A stretch of 64,000 bases of DNA from Bacteriovoracaceae bacterium (GCA_947450475.1 CANFVK010000001.1:310001-374000); one strand, 5' to 3'; positions 27,077 to 35,947 are shown, numbered from the stretch's first letter. A program made the numbers and translations. Notes: generated by a model not told the origin, from the letters alone.

Positions 27077-27735
27077 CGATTAAAGATGTCGATCAATGGG
27101 ATGATTCTAAAAGAAAAGGCCTTGAAGCCGATGTTGAAACACTTATAAAGAGCGTAGATAAAAATAAATTAGAAATGAACAAAGTTAATTATTTAATTGA
27201 AGTTTATGATACTAGCCATCTTAGAGATGAGGAAGAGCTGGCTTTATATAATCGCCTTGAACCAAGGACCACAGCAGGAATGAATTTTAGCTTAATGGAA
27301 AAGGAAAAACTTTCAAATGTAAGAAGAGGTGAAAAAGCTGAATCAAAAATTACAGGACGTTTTATGCTCGAAGCAATATCAGCTTCAAAGGCAACAACGG
27401 AAGAATTAGTTGAAGCGCTGGCAAATAAGCTCGAAAAGAAAATAAAACAAACAAGAAAAGAATCTGTAAATGCAAAAGGTATTTTGTTAGTTGGAAGACC
27501 ATATCTTGGAAGTGAAGAGAACAAAAGAAAAGTTAATTATCAGAAAGTGAGATCTAAAGTCATAAGCAAGCATGAAAACATTCAGGCTGTCCTTATGGTA
27601 AGCCATACTAGAGGTACTGATGCATTACCATTTTTTTCAGGAGAATTTTTAGATAAAGATAATTGTTTCGAGTGTGAAATTTTGCTTAATGAGTTAATAA
27701 TTCTTGAATGGCAGAAAAATTTTCTTTTAAGCTAG
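27077..27735 (+). CDS. Third AbiE-cassette gene, -1 frame part
   Basis: The track starts this ORF at ATG 27175, but the frame is open back to the A-run at about 27054. The upstream codons read ITTLVTIKDVDQWDDSKRKG, which looks like genuine protein. No ribosome site precedes 27175, so independent translation is doubtful. The C-terminal part contains GILLVGRPYLG and AVLMVSHTRGTDALPFFSGEF, a compact alpha/beta domain of unknown family. It belongs with 26486-27076 as one gene. Confidence 0.6.
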
Positions 27736-27780
27736 CAGCTTCGCTTGACCGTAAAAATTTAAAAATGAATTGTTACAAAT

Positions 27781-27874
27781 CAACTTTTCAAAAATATATT
27801 TTTATATTAATCTAATTTTAACGTTACACTTAAGAGTAGCAGTGGCGTTTAAGGAAAATCTCTTTGGCCGTGGG
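27781..27874 (+). repeat. 94-bp imperfect direct repeat, copy A
   Basis: About 84 of 94 positions match copy B at 36632-36725 by my alignment, including the stretch ACGTTACACTTAAGAGTAG and the core CCGTGG near its end. It directly precedes the CACCTCCACCA copy at 27875. It is best read as the conserved right end of an integrated element. Confidence 0.75.
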
Positions 27875-27885
27875 CACCTCCACCA
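27875..27885 (+). other. Putative att core copy 2
   Basis: CACCTCCACCA is identical to the ssrA 3' end and lies immediately after the 94-bp repeat and about 100 bases before the recombinase gene of element 2. It would be the junction between elements 1 and 2. Confidence 0.55.
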
Positions 27886-27920
27886 TGGCCTTTAACAATT
27901 TCAAATCTTTAGAAGTAAAA

Positions 27921-27943
27921 CCATCGTCCGATTAGGACGATGG
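27921..27943. other. Perfect 9-bp hairpin before the recombinase gene
   Basis: CCATCGTCC and GGACGATGG flank the 5-base loop GATTA. It sits between the att core and the recombinase start without a following T-run, so it may be a recombination accessory or regulatory site rather than a terminator. Confidence 0.4.
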
Positions 27944-27992
27944 AGACGACGTCTTCATTCCTGACAAATTCAATCAAAAAATGGAGCAATCA

Positions 27993-29153
27993 ATGAGCTA
28001 CTATATTAGAGCTTTGCCTACTAAAAAAAGTGAACCGAAGTGGAAAGTGCAATATGTATCGTTTAAGAAATTAGATTATAAAGATTCAAAAGCAAAATTT
28101 CCCAAGAAGGAATGGGATATTTCAACAGAGCGATGGAATGCTCTTGGGTTTTATCGATACATGAATCTTGATGAGGCAAAAGTAAGAGCAAGGCAGCTTA
28201 ACTCACAACTAGATATAAAAAAACAAGAAGAGCGACTTTTGAAATCAGAAGAATCAAGTCGTAATTTTCAAAAAAGATTTGATTCTATTTTGCCGGAAGA
28301 ATTTGTAAATGAATTTGAACTGCGGTTTATGAGAAAGCGCGATAGTGAAGTTGATCGTGGAAGAAGACGAACATCGCGAGCCATGCTTGTTTGGAAAGCT
28401 GCTCAAAAAATGATTGTTGCCATTGGAATAGAACCAACAGATTGGTTTTATTCTTCCTATGAAATTTATGATTATTTTAATTCTAAAAAATATAGCATTC
28501 GATATATTCAAACCATTTTAAAAATTGCAAATTTATGGGGATATTTTATTAGCAAGAAAACAGGTCGCGCATTTCTTCCGATTTCATCACCTAAAGGTTA
28601 TGAGCGAGCACGACTAATTGATACTTATTATAATAAAACTGAAAAAGTTAGAGTCGCTTCTGCTCCACTTGCCCCAGAGGATCTTAATTTATCAAAAGGG
28701 AAAATTAAAAATGAACAATTTAATTGGTTGTATCTAAGTGTTTGGTTAGGATTACGTCCTCAAGAAATTGATAATTTAAAAAATAAAGAACTATGGAGAA
28801 TAGAAGAAAATAGTAATCCTAAAATTTTATGGGTGTTTCAGACAAAAATAATTTCACTACCTACTGAAGATCGCTGGAAGCCAATTCCCATTCTATTCGA
28901 AGAACAAGAATTCGCTCTAAGAATAATTAAAGCACAAACAATTCAAAGACCACTTGTTAAAACACTTCACCATTATTTTGGAAAAGGTATCGATCTTTAC
29001 GGTGGAAGAAAGGGATTTGTAGATCTCATGCTTTCAAAAGGACATGTGCTTGAAAATATCAGTGTGTGGATGGGGCACTCGACTTTAGATAGAACTTGGA
29101 GAAGTTATAAGCAGAGAAGGAAGTATCATATAGGAAGTTCATCTCCCTTTTAG
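27993..29153 (+). CDS. Tyrosine recombinase (site-specific integrase)
   Basis: The start is placed at ATG 27993 (386 residues), because GGAG lies 6 bases upstream; the track used 27981. The N-terminal half holds a SAM-like DNA-binding segment (RRTSRAMLVWKAAQKMIVAIG). The catalytic domain shows WLGLRPQEIDNL (first Arg), TKIISLPTEDRWKPIPI (Lys strand), YGGRKGFVDLML (second Arg, HxxR replaced by GGRK) and WMGHSTLDRTWRSYKQ (His and likely Tyr nucleophile). It probably mediates integration at the ssrA 3' end. Confidence 0.8.
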   Translation: MSYYIRALPTKKSEPKWKVQYVSFKKLDYKDSKAKFPKKEWDISTERWNALGFYRYMNLDEAKVRARQLNSQLDIKKQEERLLKSEESSRNFQKRFDSILPEEFVNEFELRFMRKRDSEVDRGRRRTSRAMLVWKAAQKMIVAIGIEPTDWFYSSYEIYDYFNSKKYSIRYIQTILKIANLWGYFISKKTGRAFLPISSPKGYERARLIDTYYNKTEKVRVASAPLAPEDLNLSKGKIKNEQFNWLYLSVWLGLRPQEIDNLKNKELWRIEENSNPKILWVFQTKIISLPTEDRWKPIPILFEEQEFALRIIKAQTIQRPLVKTLHHYFGKGIDLYGGRKGFVDLMLSKGHVLENISVWMGHSTLDRTWRSYKQRRKYHIGSSSPF

Positions 29154-29348
29154 ATTTTTAATGCAAAGAGCTTACTGCTAAAGTAATCGCTCATTTGAAA
29201 ACAGGTAGTTATGCTTTTTAGTTGAGTAATGGTTGGAAAATTTTCTCGATAATAAGTATCTGATAATATTGTGCTTTGTTAAATGTGCGAAAATTTTCTA
29301 ATGTTTCTGGGCTAGATTTACGATATAATAAAGGAACTAGGAGCAAAT

Positions 29349-29807
29349 ATGATTAATTTTGTAGAAGCAGAAAAATTCAAATTAGAAGGTAATCCTGCCA
29401 GAGGTTTTACTCCGACGTTGGATGATGAAAATGCAAATTTATTAGGTAAGAATTTCTTTAAAATTTGTGAGGACTTCCAGATTGAGCCGAAAGATCAAGT
29501 TGTGATTCTTGGACAAAAGCACATTAGAACAATTCAAAATTGGAAAAAAGGAAATACTGTCGGGCAAACGTGGGACGTATTCAATAGAGTTTCTCAATTG
29601 CTTGGAATTGTAAAAAGCCTAAATGTGATTTATCCGAGAAATCCAGAAGTGGTGAATAAATGGCTTCACAAAAAGAGAGAGATCTTTAAGGGAAAATCTG
29701 CAATAGAAGTTATGACTGATGATCCTATGCAAAGCCAAGCGGCCCTTTTCACAGTTAGAAGAGTGCTTGATATGTATCGGAACGGAGTCATTTTTGAACT
29801 TAATTAA
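29349..29807 (+). CDS. Xre/MbcA/ParS-family antitoxin of a RES toxin pair
   Basis: This 152-residue protein combines an N-terminal Xre-like helical region (FFKICEDFQIEPKDQVVILGQ, IRTIQNWKKG) with a C-terminal DUF2384 region (NKWLHKKREIFKGKSAIEVM). This is the standard antitoxin arrangement for RES-domain toxins. It ends overlapping the toxin's start region. AAAGGAACTAGGAG precedes the ATG. Confidence 0.82.
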   Translation: MINFVEAEKFKLEGNPARGFTPTLDDENANLLGKNFFKICEDFQIEPKDQVVILGQKHIRTIQNWKKGNTVGQTWDVFNRVSQLLGIVKSLNVIYPRNPEVVNKWLHKKREIFKGKSAIEVMTDDPMQSQAALFTVRRVLDMYRNGVIFELN

Positions 29808-30480
29808 TGAAAAAAAATGTTCAGCGTATCGAAGCATACCCACAGCTTTTCCAAGAAGACATTTATTTGATGAAGGAATAAACTCAGGAGAAGAGCAAGA
29901 TCGATTAATTGATTGGGCCAATGCTTCTAGTGGTATCAACCATTCACGATCAGTTAATACTGAAGCTAAAGATACTTGGCACAAATATGGTGATCCCGAA
30001 AATTTCGGTGAATTTCTTTTTGATAAAGTAAAGCTTCCTGCATCTAGATTTACCGATGGTTCTTTTCCAGTTTGGTATGGAGCAGAGGATATCGAAACAA
30101 GTTTATTTGAAATTGAATATCATTTGAAATTTGATACTCTGAAAGAAGTGAACTCAGGCTTTATTGATTACGAGAGAGCAATGTGCGAAGCTGTTTTAGA
30201 AATGAATAAAAACTCTGATGTAAAAAATCTTTCGACAACTATGTCAGACTATAAAGAGAAGTCTTCTTACGCAATATGCTTAAAAGAATTTGAAAAGCAA
30301 AGGCAATTGGGAGCAACTTCCCTTACTTATTCTTCTGCCCGAAATTCAGGAAAAGAGTGCTATGCAGTTACTGAAAAAAATGAAATTCTCACTTCGATCG
30401 TTAAAAAGTTTTTTCGATTAAGGGTTTTCGCTGATTCAACGAAAAATACAGAGGTTGCTGAGATTACTCTGGAAGAGTGA
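29794..30480 (+). CDS. RES-domain toxin
   Basis: The track begins at 29719 inside the antitoxin. A TTG at 29794 with GGAG 6 bases upstream gives 228 residues beginning LNLINEKKCSAYRSIP, matching the usual RES N-terminus. Key elements are RFTDGSFPVWYGAEDIETSLFEIEYH (RES core with the NAD-binding Arg and Glu) and the final YAVTEKNEIL region. RES toxins deplete NAD+. It is coupled to the upstream MbcA-like antitoxin by a 14-base overlap. Confidence 0.82.
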   Translation: MNLINEKKCSAYRSIPTAFPRRHLFDEGINSGEEQDRLIDWANASSGINHSRSVNTEAKDTWHKYGDPENFGEFLFDKVKLPASRFTDGSFPVWYGAEDIETSLFEIEYHLKFDTLKEVNSGFIDYERAMCEAVLEMNKNSDVKNLSTTMSDYKEKSSYAICLKEFEKQRQLGATSLTYSSARNSGKECYAVTEKNEILTSIVKKFFRLRVFADSTKNTEVAEITLEE

Positions 30481-30513
30481 TTCGAAGCTGTTAGTGCAGA
30501 TACTGGAGCAAAA

Positions 30514-32289
30514 TTGGAATTATATAAGCAGTCCTTTGGTTTATTGCAAGAGCCTACAAAATATTTATTTTTCACAGGAAAAGGTGGAGTAGGAAAGACA
30601 TCGGTTTCATCTGCTGTAGCAATCAATCTCGCTGACTCAGGAAAGAAAATATTGTTAGTAAGTACTGATGCGGCTTCAAATTTAGATGAAATGTTGGGTG
30701 TAGAATTAAGAAATTTTCCTGTAGTGGTTCCATCGGTTTCAAATCTATCAGTATTAAATATCGATCCTAATGTTGCCGCTGACGATTACAGAAATAGAGT
30801 TTTAGATCAAATGGAGACTCAAAGTACAGACCAAGAAAAAGCAAATGTTAAAGAGCAACTATCTGGTGCATGTACTACAGAAATTGCAGCTTTTGATGAG
30901 TTTGCAAACCTACTGGCCGAAAATAAAAATGAATATGATCATATTATTTTCGATACGGCCCCAACTGGACATACATTAAGACTTTTAAGTTTACCTAAGG
31001 CGTGGACGGGATTTTTATCTGGAAATGATAGAGGGGCAAGTTGTTTGGGACCGCACTCTGGATTGAAAATGCAAGAGTCAAGATTTCTAAAAGCATTAGA
31101 TACATTAAGTGATAAAAAAATGACTACTGTTGTTTTAGTTACACGTCCAGAAATCGGATCTATTAGAGAAGTTTCAAAATCATCTATTGAATTAATGCAA
31201 CTTGGTCTTTCGAATCAGCGGCTCGTTATTAATGGAAAATTTAAAGCTGCAAATAAAAGTGATGAAGTCGCGCTTTCAATTGAAAAGTTAGAAAGTGATG
31301 CCATTAATTCATTACCAGTAGAACTAAAAAATATTCCTCAGGATGAAGTTACTTTAAAATCATTTGATACAGTTGGAATTTCTGCTTTAAGGAATTTGCT
31401 TAATTCAGAAATAAAATTAATAGATGAACAAAAAATAGATGAATCCCCAAATAATATTTCTAATATTCAATCATTAATTGAAGAATTCTCTAAACGTGAG
31501 CATGGTTTAATTATGGTCATGGGAAAGGGGGGAGTCGGTAAAACGACAATTGCCTCTGCAATCGCAATTGGCCTAATTAAAAAGGGGAAGAAGGTTCATT
31601 TAACAACCACTGATCCAGCGGCCCATCTCGAAGCAACTATGCAAGGAACAATTGAAGGTTTAACATTAGACAAAATTGATCCCAAAATTGAAACTCAAAA
31701 TTATATTGATAAAATTATGGAGAGAAAAGGAGCAACATTATCATCGGATGAAAAAAAATTATTACTAGAAGATTTACAATCACCATGCACTGAAGAAGTT
31801 GCTGTCTTTCATGCCTTTTCTAGTATGGTAAGTAAGGCCCAAAATACTTTTATCGTTATGGATACGGCCCCAACAGGACATTCATTGTTATTAATAGACG
31901 CGACAGGTGCTTATCATAAACAATCCATCCGTGATCTTTCGAAGGCCGGAATAAATAGTAGCAGAATTGTAACTCCACTTATGCGGCTTCAAGATCCAAA
32001 TTATACCCAAATTGTATTAGTAACTTTGCCCGAAACTACCCCCGTAATTCAAGCACAAGAGTTACAGGAGGATTTAAGAAGAGCTCATATCGAGCCTTAT
32101 GCATGGGTAATTAATAAAAGCTTACTTTACTCTGGCACAAAGGAACCTTTATTAGTTGCACGAATGAAAGGTGAAAGTTTACAGATTAAAAAAATAAAAG
32201 AAAGTTTGGCAAAACGACTATATTTTTTTCCATGGCAAGCTACGCCACCAGTTGGAATAAATGCAATCTCTAAAATGGTAATAGAGTAA
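30514..32289 (+). CDS. arsA: Arsenite-transporting ATPase ArsA (two-domain)
   Basis: The gene starts at TTG 30514 with GGAG upstream and encodes 591 residues. Two homologous NTPase halves are clear: FTGKGGVGKTS near residue 21 and MGKGGVGKTT near residue 336, each followed by STDAAS/TTDPAAH and DTAPTGHT/S motifs. CTTEIAAFDEF and CTEEVAVFHAF contain the metalloid-binding Cys of each half. ArsA energises arsenite efflux through a membrane pump, here presumably the Acr3 encoded convergently. No arsD was found nearby. Confidence 0.93.
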   Translation: MELYKQSFGLLQEPTKYLFFTGKGGVGKTSVSSAVAINLADSGKKILLVSTDAASNLDEMLGVELRNFPVVVPSVSNLSVLNIDPNVAADDYRNRVLDQMETQSTDQEKANVKEQLSGACTTEIAAFDEFANLLAENKNEYDHIIFDTAPTGHTLRLLSLPKAWTGFLSGNDRGASCLGPHSGLKMQESRFLKALDTLSDKKMTTVVLVTRPEIGSIREVSKSSIELMQLGLSNQRLVINGKFKAANKSDEVALSIEKLESDAINSLPVELKNIPQDEVTLKSFDTVGISALRNLLNSEIKLIDEQKIDESPNNISNIQSLIEEFSKREHGLIMVMGKGGVGKTTIASAIAIGLIKKGKKVHLTTTDPAAHLEATMQGTIEGLTLDKIDPKIETQNYIDKIMERKGATLSSDEKKLLLEDLQSPCTEEVAVFHAFSSMVSKAQNTFIVMDTAPTGHSLLLIDATGAYHKQSIRDLSKAGINSSRIVTPLMRLQDPNYTQIVLVTLPETTPVIQAQELQEDLRRAHIEPYAWVINKSLLYSGTKEPLLVARMKGESLQIKKIKESLAKRLYFFPWQATPPVGINAISKMVIE

Positions 32290-32312
32290 AAGCTTCTATT
32301 ACGAAGCTTTTA
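32287..32312. terminator. Bidirectional terminator between arsA and acr3
   Basis: TAAAAGCTTC and GAAGCTTTTA form a 10-bp stem with loop TATTAC at the convergent ends of arsA and acr3. Flanking A and T runs would allow termination in both directions. It overlaps the final codons of acr3. Confidence 0.6.
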
Positions 32313-33345
32313 TTGTTGTTTGAAAATAATTATCTTTCATCCAAAGTGAAACTTTAACTAATGCTAAAAGTACTGGCACTTCGACCAATGGGCCTATAAC
32401 CGCCGCAAAAGCCGCACCATGATTAATTCCAAACGTAGCTATAGCAACAGCAATGGCGAGTTCAAAATTATTAGATGCCGCTGTAAACGATAATGTAACT
32501 GCTCTAGGATAATCAGCTCCAACTTTTTTACTCATATAAAATGAAGCAAAGAACATGATGATGAAGTACATTGTTAAAGGAATGGCAATTTTTATAACAT
32601 CTAATGGAAGCTGGACAATTTTATCGCCCTTTAAAGAAAACATTATGACAATTGTGAATAATAAAAATACGAGGGTAATCGGACTAATTTTGGGAATAAA
32701 TTTTTGTTCATACCAAACTTCACCTTTGGATTTTATAAGCACCAATCTCGACAAAAAACCCATTAAAAATGGGATACCAAGATAAATACCGACTGACTGT
32801 GCAATTTCTCCCATTGTAAAATTGACTTCAAAACTTGGAAGGCCAAAAAACTTAGGTAAATAAGTCATGAAAAAGTAGGCATAAATTGGAAAAAAGATAA
32901 TTTGAAAAATAGAGTTAAATGCGACAAGCCCAGCACAGTATTCAGAACTACCATCAGCAAGTTGGTTCCAAACTAAAACCATGGCAATGCATCTTGCAAG
33001 TCCGATCAATACTAATCCCATCATATAGTCTGGTTGACCTTTTAGAAAAATAACTGATAAACCAAACATCAAAAGTGGACCAACAATCCAGTTTTGAATA
33101 AGGGATAAAGCTAAAACTTTTTTGTCCTTAAAGACTAAACCAATTTCTTCGTATTTAACTTTTGCAAGAGGAGGGTACATCATTAGAATGAGACCGATTG
33201 CTATGGGGATAGAAGTTGTACCAATTGAAAGTGAATTTATAAAATGGGTAGATTGAGGTGAAAAGACACCAATAATTATACCGATTAGCATAGCTAGAAA
33301 AATCCATAAAGTTAAATACGAATCAAGAAAAGATAATTTTTTCAT
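32299..33345 (-). CDS. acr3: Arsenite efflux permease Acr3
   Basis: This 348-residue BASS-superfamily permease has about ten hydrophobic segments. [25 protein letters not shown] contains the conserved Cys of Acr3 that binds As(III), and [21 protein letters not shown] is the characteristic second repeat motif. It extrudes arsenite across the inner membrane. Its start lies 2 bases after the arsC stop in the minus-strand operon merR-like / arsI / arsC / acr3. Confidence 0.93.
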   Translation of the reverse strand: MKKLSFLDSYLTLWIFLAMLIGIIIGVFSPQSTHFINSLSIGTTSIPIAIGLILMMYPPLAKVKYEEIGLVFKDKKVLALSLIQNWIVGPLLMFGLSVIFLKGQPDYMMGLVLIGLARCIAMVLVWNQLADGSSEYCAGLVAFNSIFQIIFFPIYAYFFMTYLPKFFGLPSFEVNFTMGEIAQSVGIYLGIPFLMGFLSRLVLIKSKGEVWYEQKFIPKISPITLVFLLFTIVIMFSLKGDKIVQLPLDVIKIAIPLTMYFIIMFFASFYMSKKVGADYPRAVTLSFTAASNNFELAIAVAIATFGINHGAAFAAVIGPLVEVPVLLALVKVSLWMKDNYFQTTIKAS

Positions 33346-33347
33346 TT

Positions 33348-33773
33348 TTATTCCAAGTATGTTTCTAGTTTTTTTGCAAAAGTTTCAATTTCATCACGTA
33401 CACGACGATAGGGAATTAAGATCTCTTCCTCATTTGATAATCCAAGAGATAATTTAGGTGGATCATCAAAACCAACGTGTAAAACTTTAGGAGCACCAAA
33501 GAAAACAGGACAGTTCTCATTCGCGTGACCACAAACGGTAAATACTATATCAAATTTAACATCTTTTAAATCATCAACAGTTTTTGAAAAATGGCTTGAT
33601 ATGTCAACACCACTTTCATTCATAACTTTTACGGCCCTTTGATTTAAGCCGTGTTTTTCTGTTCCCGCAGAATAAAAGTTATATTTCAAGCCATGGTAAT
33701 GCTTGGCCCAACCTTCTGCCATCTGTGACCTGCAAGAATTCCCTGTACATAAAAAGAGTATATTTTTTTTCAT
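33348..33773 (-). CDS. arsC: Arsenate reductase ArsC (low-molecular-weight phosphatase type)
   Basis: This 141-residue protein has the P-loop CTGNSCRSQ (Cys-x5-Arg) near residue 10 and a downstream Cys in [13 protein letters not shown]. The cysteine arrangement fits the thioredoxin-coupled ArsC family, which reduces arsenate to arsenite. It sits between arsI and acr3 in one operon. A second, disrupted arsC lies divergently at 34.9 kb. Confidence 0.92.
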   Translation of the reverse strand: MKKNILFLCTGNSCRSQMAEGWAKHYHGLKYNFYSAGTEKHGLNQRAVKVMNESGVDISSHFSKTVDDLKDVKFDIVFTVCGHANENCPVFFGAPKVLHVGFDDPPKLSLGLSNEEEILIPYRRVRDEIETFAKKLETYLE

Positions 33774-33781
33774 ATTTCAAC

Positions 33782-34300
33782 CTAGCAACACGATGACTTT
33801 GATTTATTAGTACTCGGAGCACAACTTGAAGATTCTTCTTTTGCTGGAGCTGGCGGACAGCACGAAGTAGATTCTGCTTTTATTCTACTTGGAGCGCAGC
33901 AAGCATTCGCTGTGGATTCAGAAATCTCATTAAAAAGTTCTGCATCTGCCATAGTGTGATATGTTTCCCATGCGATACCAGAAGGATCTTTAACCCAAGC
34001 TTTGCTTGATTCAGCATAACAACAAGTTGTTGTTCCTACATCGTAAACACCGAGGTCAGCATTTTTCATTCTTTCAGTGATTTCAGAAAGTTCATCTTCG
34101 TGATCTACTTGAAGTCCTAAGTGATCAACTCCAACGACATTGACTCTTGTCGAAATTGCAAAATTAATTCTTGGATCTTCGAGCATCCACTTTGCATAAT
34201 CTTCTTTTACCTTAGATGGTTTTTGACCGAATACAGTAGAATAAAATTGAATTGATTCGTTAAGATTTTTAACACCAACATGGATGTGAAAACGTTTCAT
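33782..34300 (-). CDS. arsI: ArsI/CadI-type C-As lyase-like glyoxalase with cysteine-rich tail
   Basis: This 172-residue protein contains a VOC/glyoxalase domain: MKRFHIHVGVKNL (metal His), GVDHLGLQV (second His), and TTCCYAES, the vicinal Cys pair expected in ArsI. AWETYHTM carries the Glu ligand. The last 45 residues are a low-complexity Cys-rich tail (NACCAPS, SCCPPAPAK, SSCC). ArsI cleaves organic trivalent arsenicals; CadI relatives are metal-inducible. It is the second gene of the operon. Confidence 0.85.
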   Translation of the reverse strand: MKRFHIHVGVKNLNESIQFYSTVFGQKPSKVKEDYAKWMLEDPRINFAISTRVNVVGVDHLGLQVDHEDELSEITERMKNADLGVYDVGTTTCCYAESSKAWVKDPSGIAWETYHTMADAELFNEISESTANACCAPSRIKAESTSCCPPAPAKEESSSCAPSTNKSKSSCC

Positions 34301-34317
34301 AAAATCTCCTTATGTTA

Positions 34318-34734
34318 TTAACATTTACAATTAAGTCCTTGAGAAAAGCATTCTTGAACCTTAAATTGTTTGATTTGATCCTGGCTTGCATCGCAGGCAC
34401 AGGAAAGTTTTTCTAAACTATTTTTCATTTTATTAAGATCGCTAATTTTTTCTTCGATTTCCTTTATTTTGGATAATGTTTTCTGTTTTACTGTGGCACA
34501 AGTCGTTCGTGGTTTTGTATTGAGTTCTAATAACTCTTTTATTTCTGCTAAAGAGAAACCAAGTTCTTGTGCTTTTTTGATAAAAATAATTTTTTCTGCA
34601 TCCTCTTCTGAGTATGTTCGAAATGCTCCATTTAATTTTGGTTCTCTTAGAAGTTCTTTTCGCTGATAAAAGCGTACTGTTTCAACTCCAACACCTGCCA
34701 TTTCTGCTAATTTTCCAATCGTTATTTTTTCCAT
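34318..34734 (-). CDS. MerR-family metal(loid) regulator
   Basis: This 138-residue protein has an N-terminal winged helix (ITIGKLAEMAGVGVETVRFYQRKELL), a dimerisation coiled coil and a cysteine sensor region: TTCATVK, then KLSCACD and the tail ECFSQGLNCKC. The Cys spacing resembles mercury-type MerR. It heads the arsI-arsC-acr3 operon and faces two mer-like dyads, so it presumably controls both directions. The more usual ars regulator is ArsR/SmtB-type, which is absent here. Confidence 0.88.
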   Translation of the reverse strand: MEKITIGKLAEMAGVGVETVRFYQRKELLREPKLNGAFRTYSEEDAEKIIFIKKAQELGFSLAEIKELLELNTKPRTTCATVKQKTLSKIKEIEEKISDLNKMKNSLEKLSCACDASQDQIKQFKVQECFSQGLNCKC

Positions 34735-34740
34735 AATGAG

Positions 34741-34772
34741 ACTATATCATCCGTACCATGGTACAGAGTCAA
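34741..34772 (-). promoter_or_regulatory. MerR-type promoter/operator for the regulator operon
   Basis: On the minus strand TTGACT (34772-34767) and TATAGT (34746-34741) are separated by 20 bases, the long spacer typical of MerR-activated promoters. The dyad CTGTACCATGGTACGG fills the spacer. The GTAC-N4-GTAC pattern is that of mer operators. Confidence 0.7.
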
Positions 34773-34827
34773 TAAAATATTTTGCGTTAATGTTAACATG
34801 TGCTTAGGTTTTGTGTTTTTTTGTTGC

Positions 34828-34859
34828 TTGACACCGTACCGCGGTACGGATGCTATAAA
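34828..34859 (+). promoter_or_regulatory. MerR-type promoter/operator for the divergent arsC
   Basis: TTGACA and TATAAA are 20 bases apart with the perfect palindrome CCGTACCGCGGTACGG at 34834-34849 in the spacer. It mirrors the promoter on the other strand and would drive the interrupted arsC that begins at 34903. Confidence 0.72.
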
Positions 34860-35053
34860 TTATTTAAACTTTTTTAGTTAGAAGACATTGAAAGGAGAGG
34901 ATATGACTGTTAAGAATATTTTATTTTTATGTGTAGCGAATTCTGCAAGATCGCAATTGGCCGAAGGAATTGCTAGAGATTTATTTGGAGATAAAGCAAT
35001 TATTGAAAGTGCTGGATCAATTCCCAAGGTTGTTCATCCATTAGCAATAGAAG

Positions 35054-35057
35054 CAAT
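35054..35057 (+). repeat. IS target-site duplication, left copy (CAAT)
   Basis: CAAT directly abuts the left end of the IS and is repeated at 36286-36289. Joining the flanks at this tetranucleotide restores the arsC frame. Confidence 0.85.
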
Positions 35058-35074
35058 TGACCTGACCCCATTCT

Positions 35075-35947
35075 CTAGACGACTTTCAATCTCACATCTT
35101 GATCAGAACCGTTTATCTTTTTCATTTCAAATTGCCTAGTAAATTCTTCCGGAGTCAGACCATTCAAAGAACTATGTGGCCTGAAGTTGTTGTATTCTTT
35201 TCTCCATTCTTCAATCAAAATTCTTGCTTCATCAATCGTCTGAAACCAATGCTGGTTCAAACACTGCGCTCTAAATTTTCCGTTAAACGATTCTATGAAC
35301 GCATTCTGTGTTGGTTTTCCTGGCTCGATAAAATGCAACTTCACATTGTTCTTCATCGCCCATAACCCTAAATCTTTTCCCGCAAACTCAGGTCCATTAT
35401 CTACAAAAATTACTTCAGGTAATCCTACTTTTATTTTCAAACTATCGAGTGCTCTTGCTACCTCAGCTCCGGTCATCGTGATTCCTACGTTTATCATTGG
35501 GCATTCTTTTGAGAACTGATCAACGATTGTGAGGCACTTTATTTTTCTTCCACTAAAACATCTGTCGTGTACAAAATCCATCGACCACGTTTTCATTGGA
35601 GCATCTGGAGGGACTTGAGCAACTCGCAAATGTCTCGCTCTTTTGTTTTTCTTTTTCAAACGAAGTGAAAGTTTTTCTTCTTTGTAAATTCTCTCCGTTC
35701 GCTTGTGATTCACGACGAGATCTTCCCTTTTTGCGATCTCATGTAAAGTTCTCAAACCAAAGCCTGGATGCTTATCTGCTAGTTCTTTTAAACGGCTTCT
35801 GAGCTTGATTTCACCCTCATCGATGATCTTTTTGTAGTAGAAGCTAGCTTTTTGCAAATCAAGAACTCTGCAGGCCCTAGAGCAGCTCGTCCTATAGCTG
35901 TCTCGTAGATAATCAACGATTGCTCGCTTTTGTTTTGGGCCTACCAC
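35075..35947 (-). CDS. IS3-family transposase OrfB (DDE catalytic domain)
   Basis: This 290-residue frame has an N-terminal HTH_21-like region and a DDE integrase core: WSMDFVHDR (first Asp), FVDNGPEF (second Asp) and [12 protein letters not shown] (Glu). It begins at a GTG at 35947 overlapping orfA. It is normally made as an OrfAB fusion by -1 frameshifting at the A6G run. Nothing suggests inactivation. Confidence 0.93.
   Translation of the reverse strand: MVGPKQKRAIVDYLRDSYRTSCSRACRVLDLQKASFYYKKIIDEGEIKLRSRLKELADKHPGFGLRTLHEIAKREDLVVNHKRTERIYKEEKLSLRLKKKNKRARHLRVAQVPPDAPMKTWSMDFVHDRCFSGRKIKCLTIVDQFSKECPMINVGITMTGAEVARALDSLKIKVGLPEVIFVDNGPEFAGKDLGLWAMKNNVKLHFIEPGKPTQNAFIESFNGKFRAQCLNQHWFQTIDEARILIEEWRKEYNNFRPHSSLNGLTPEEFTRQFEMKKINGSDQDVRLKVV

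Larger units (their letters stand above)
23471..27885. mobile_element. Putative integrated element 1 (integrase remnant, AbiE cassette)
   Basis: The segment lies between the ssrA 3' end and an 11-bp copy of it at 27875-27885. It carries a truncated tyrosine recombinase, an RHH-like protein, abiEi, abiEii and a split third gene. Boundaries rest on the short repeat and on the 94-bp repeat at its right end, which recurs at the right end of element 2. Confidence 0.55.

Noticed and set aside
27175-27735. Independent gene starting at ATG 27175
   Set aside because: No ribosome site, and the open frame upstream to the A-run looks coding, so it is joined to 26486-27076.
29155-29225. Short ArdC-like peptide KELTAKVIAHLKTGSYAF
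   Set aside because: It is only 18 codons with no start and no further domain; similarity may be chance.
30481-30513. Upstream extension of arsA (FEAVSADTGAK)
   Set aside because: It has no start codon after the in-frame TGA and the TTG with GGAG explains translation.
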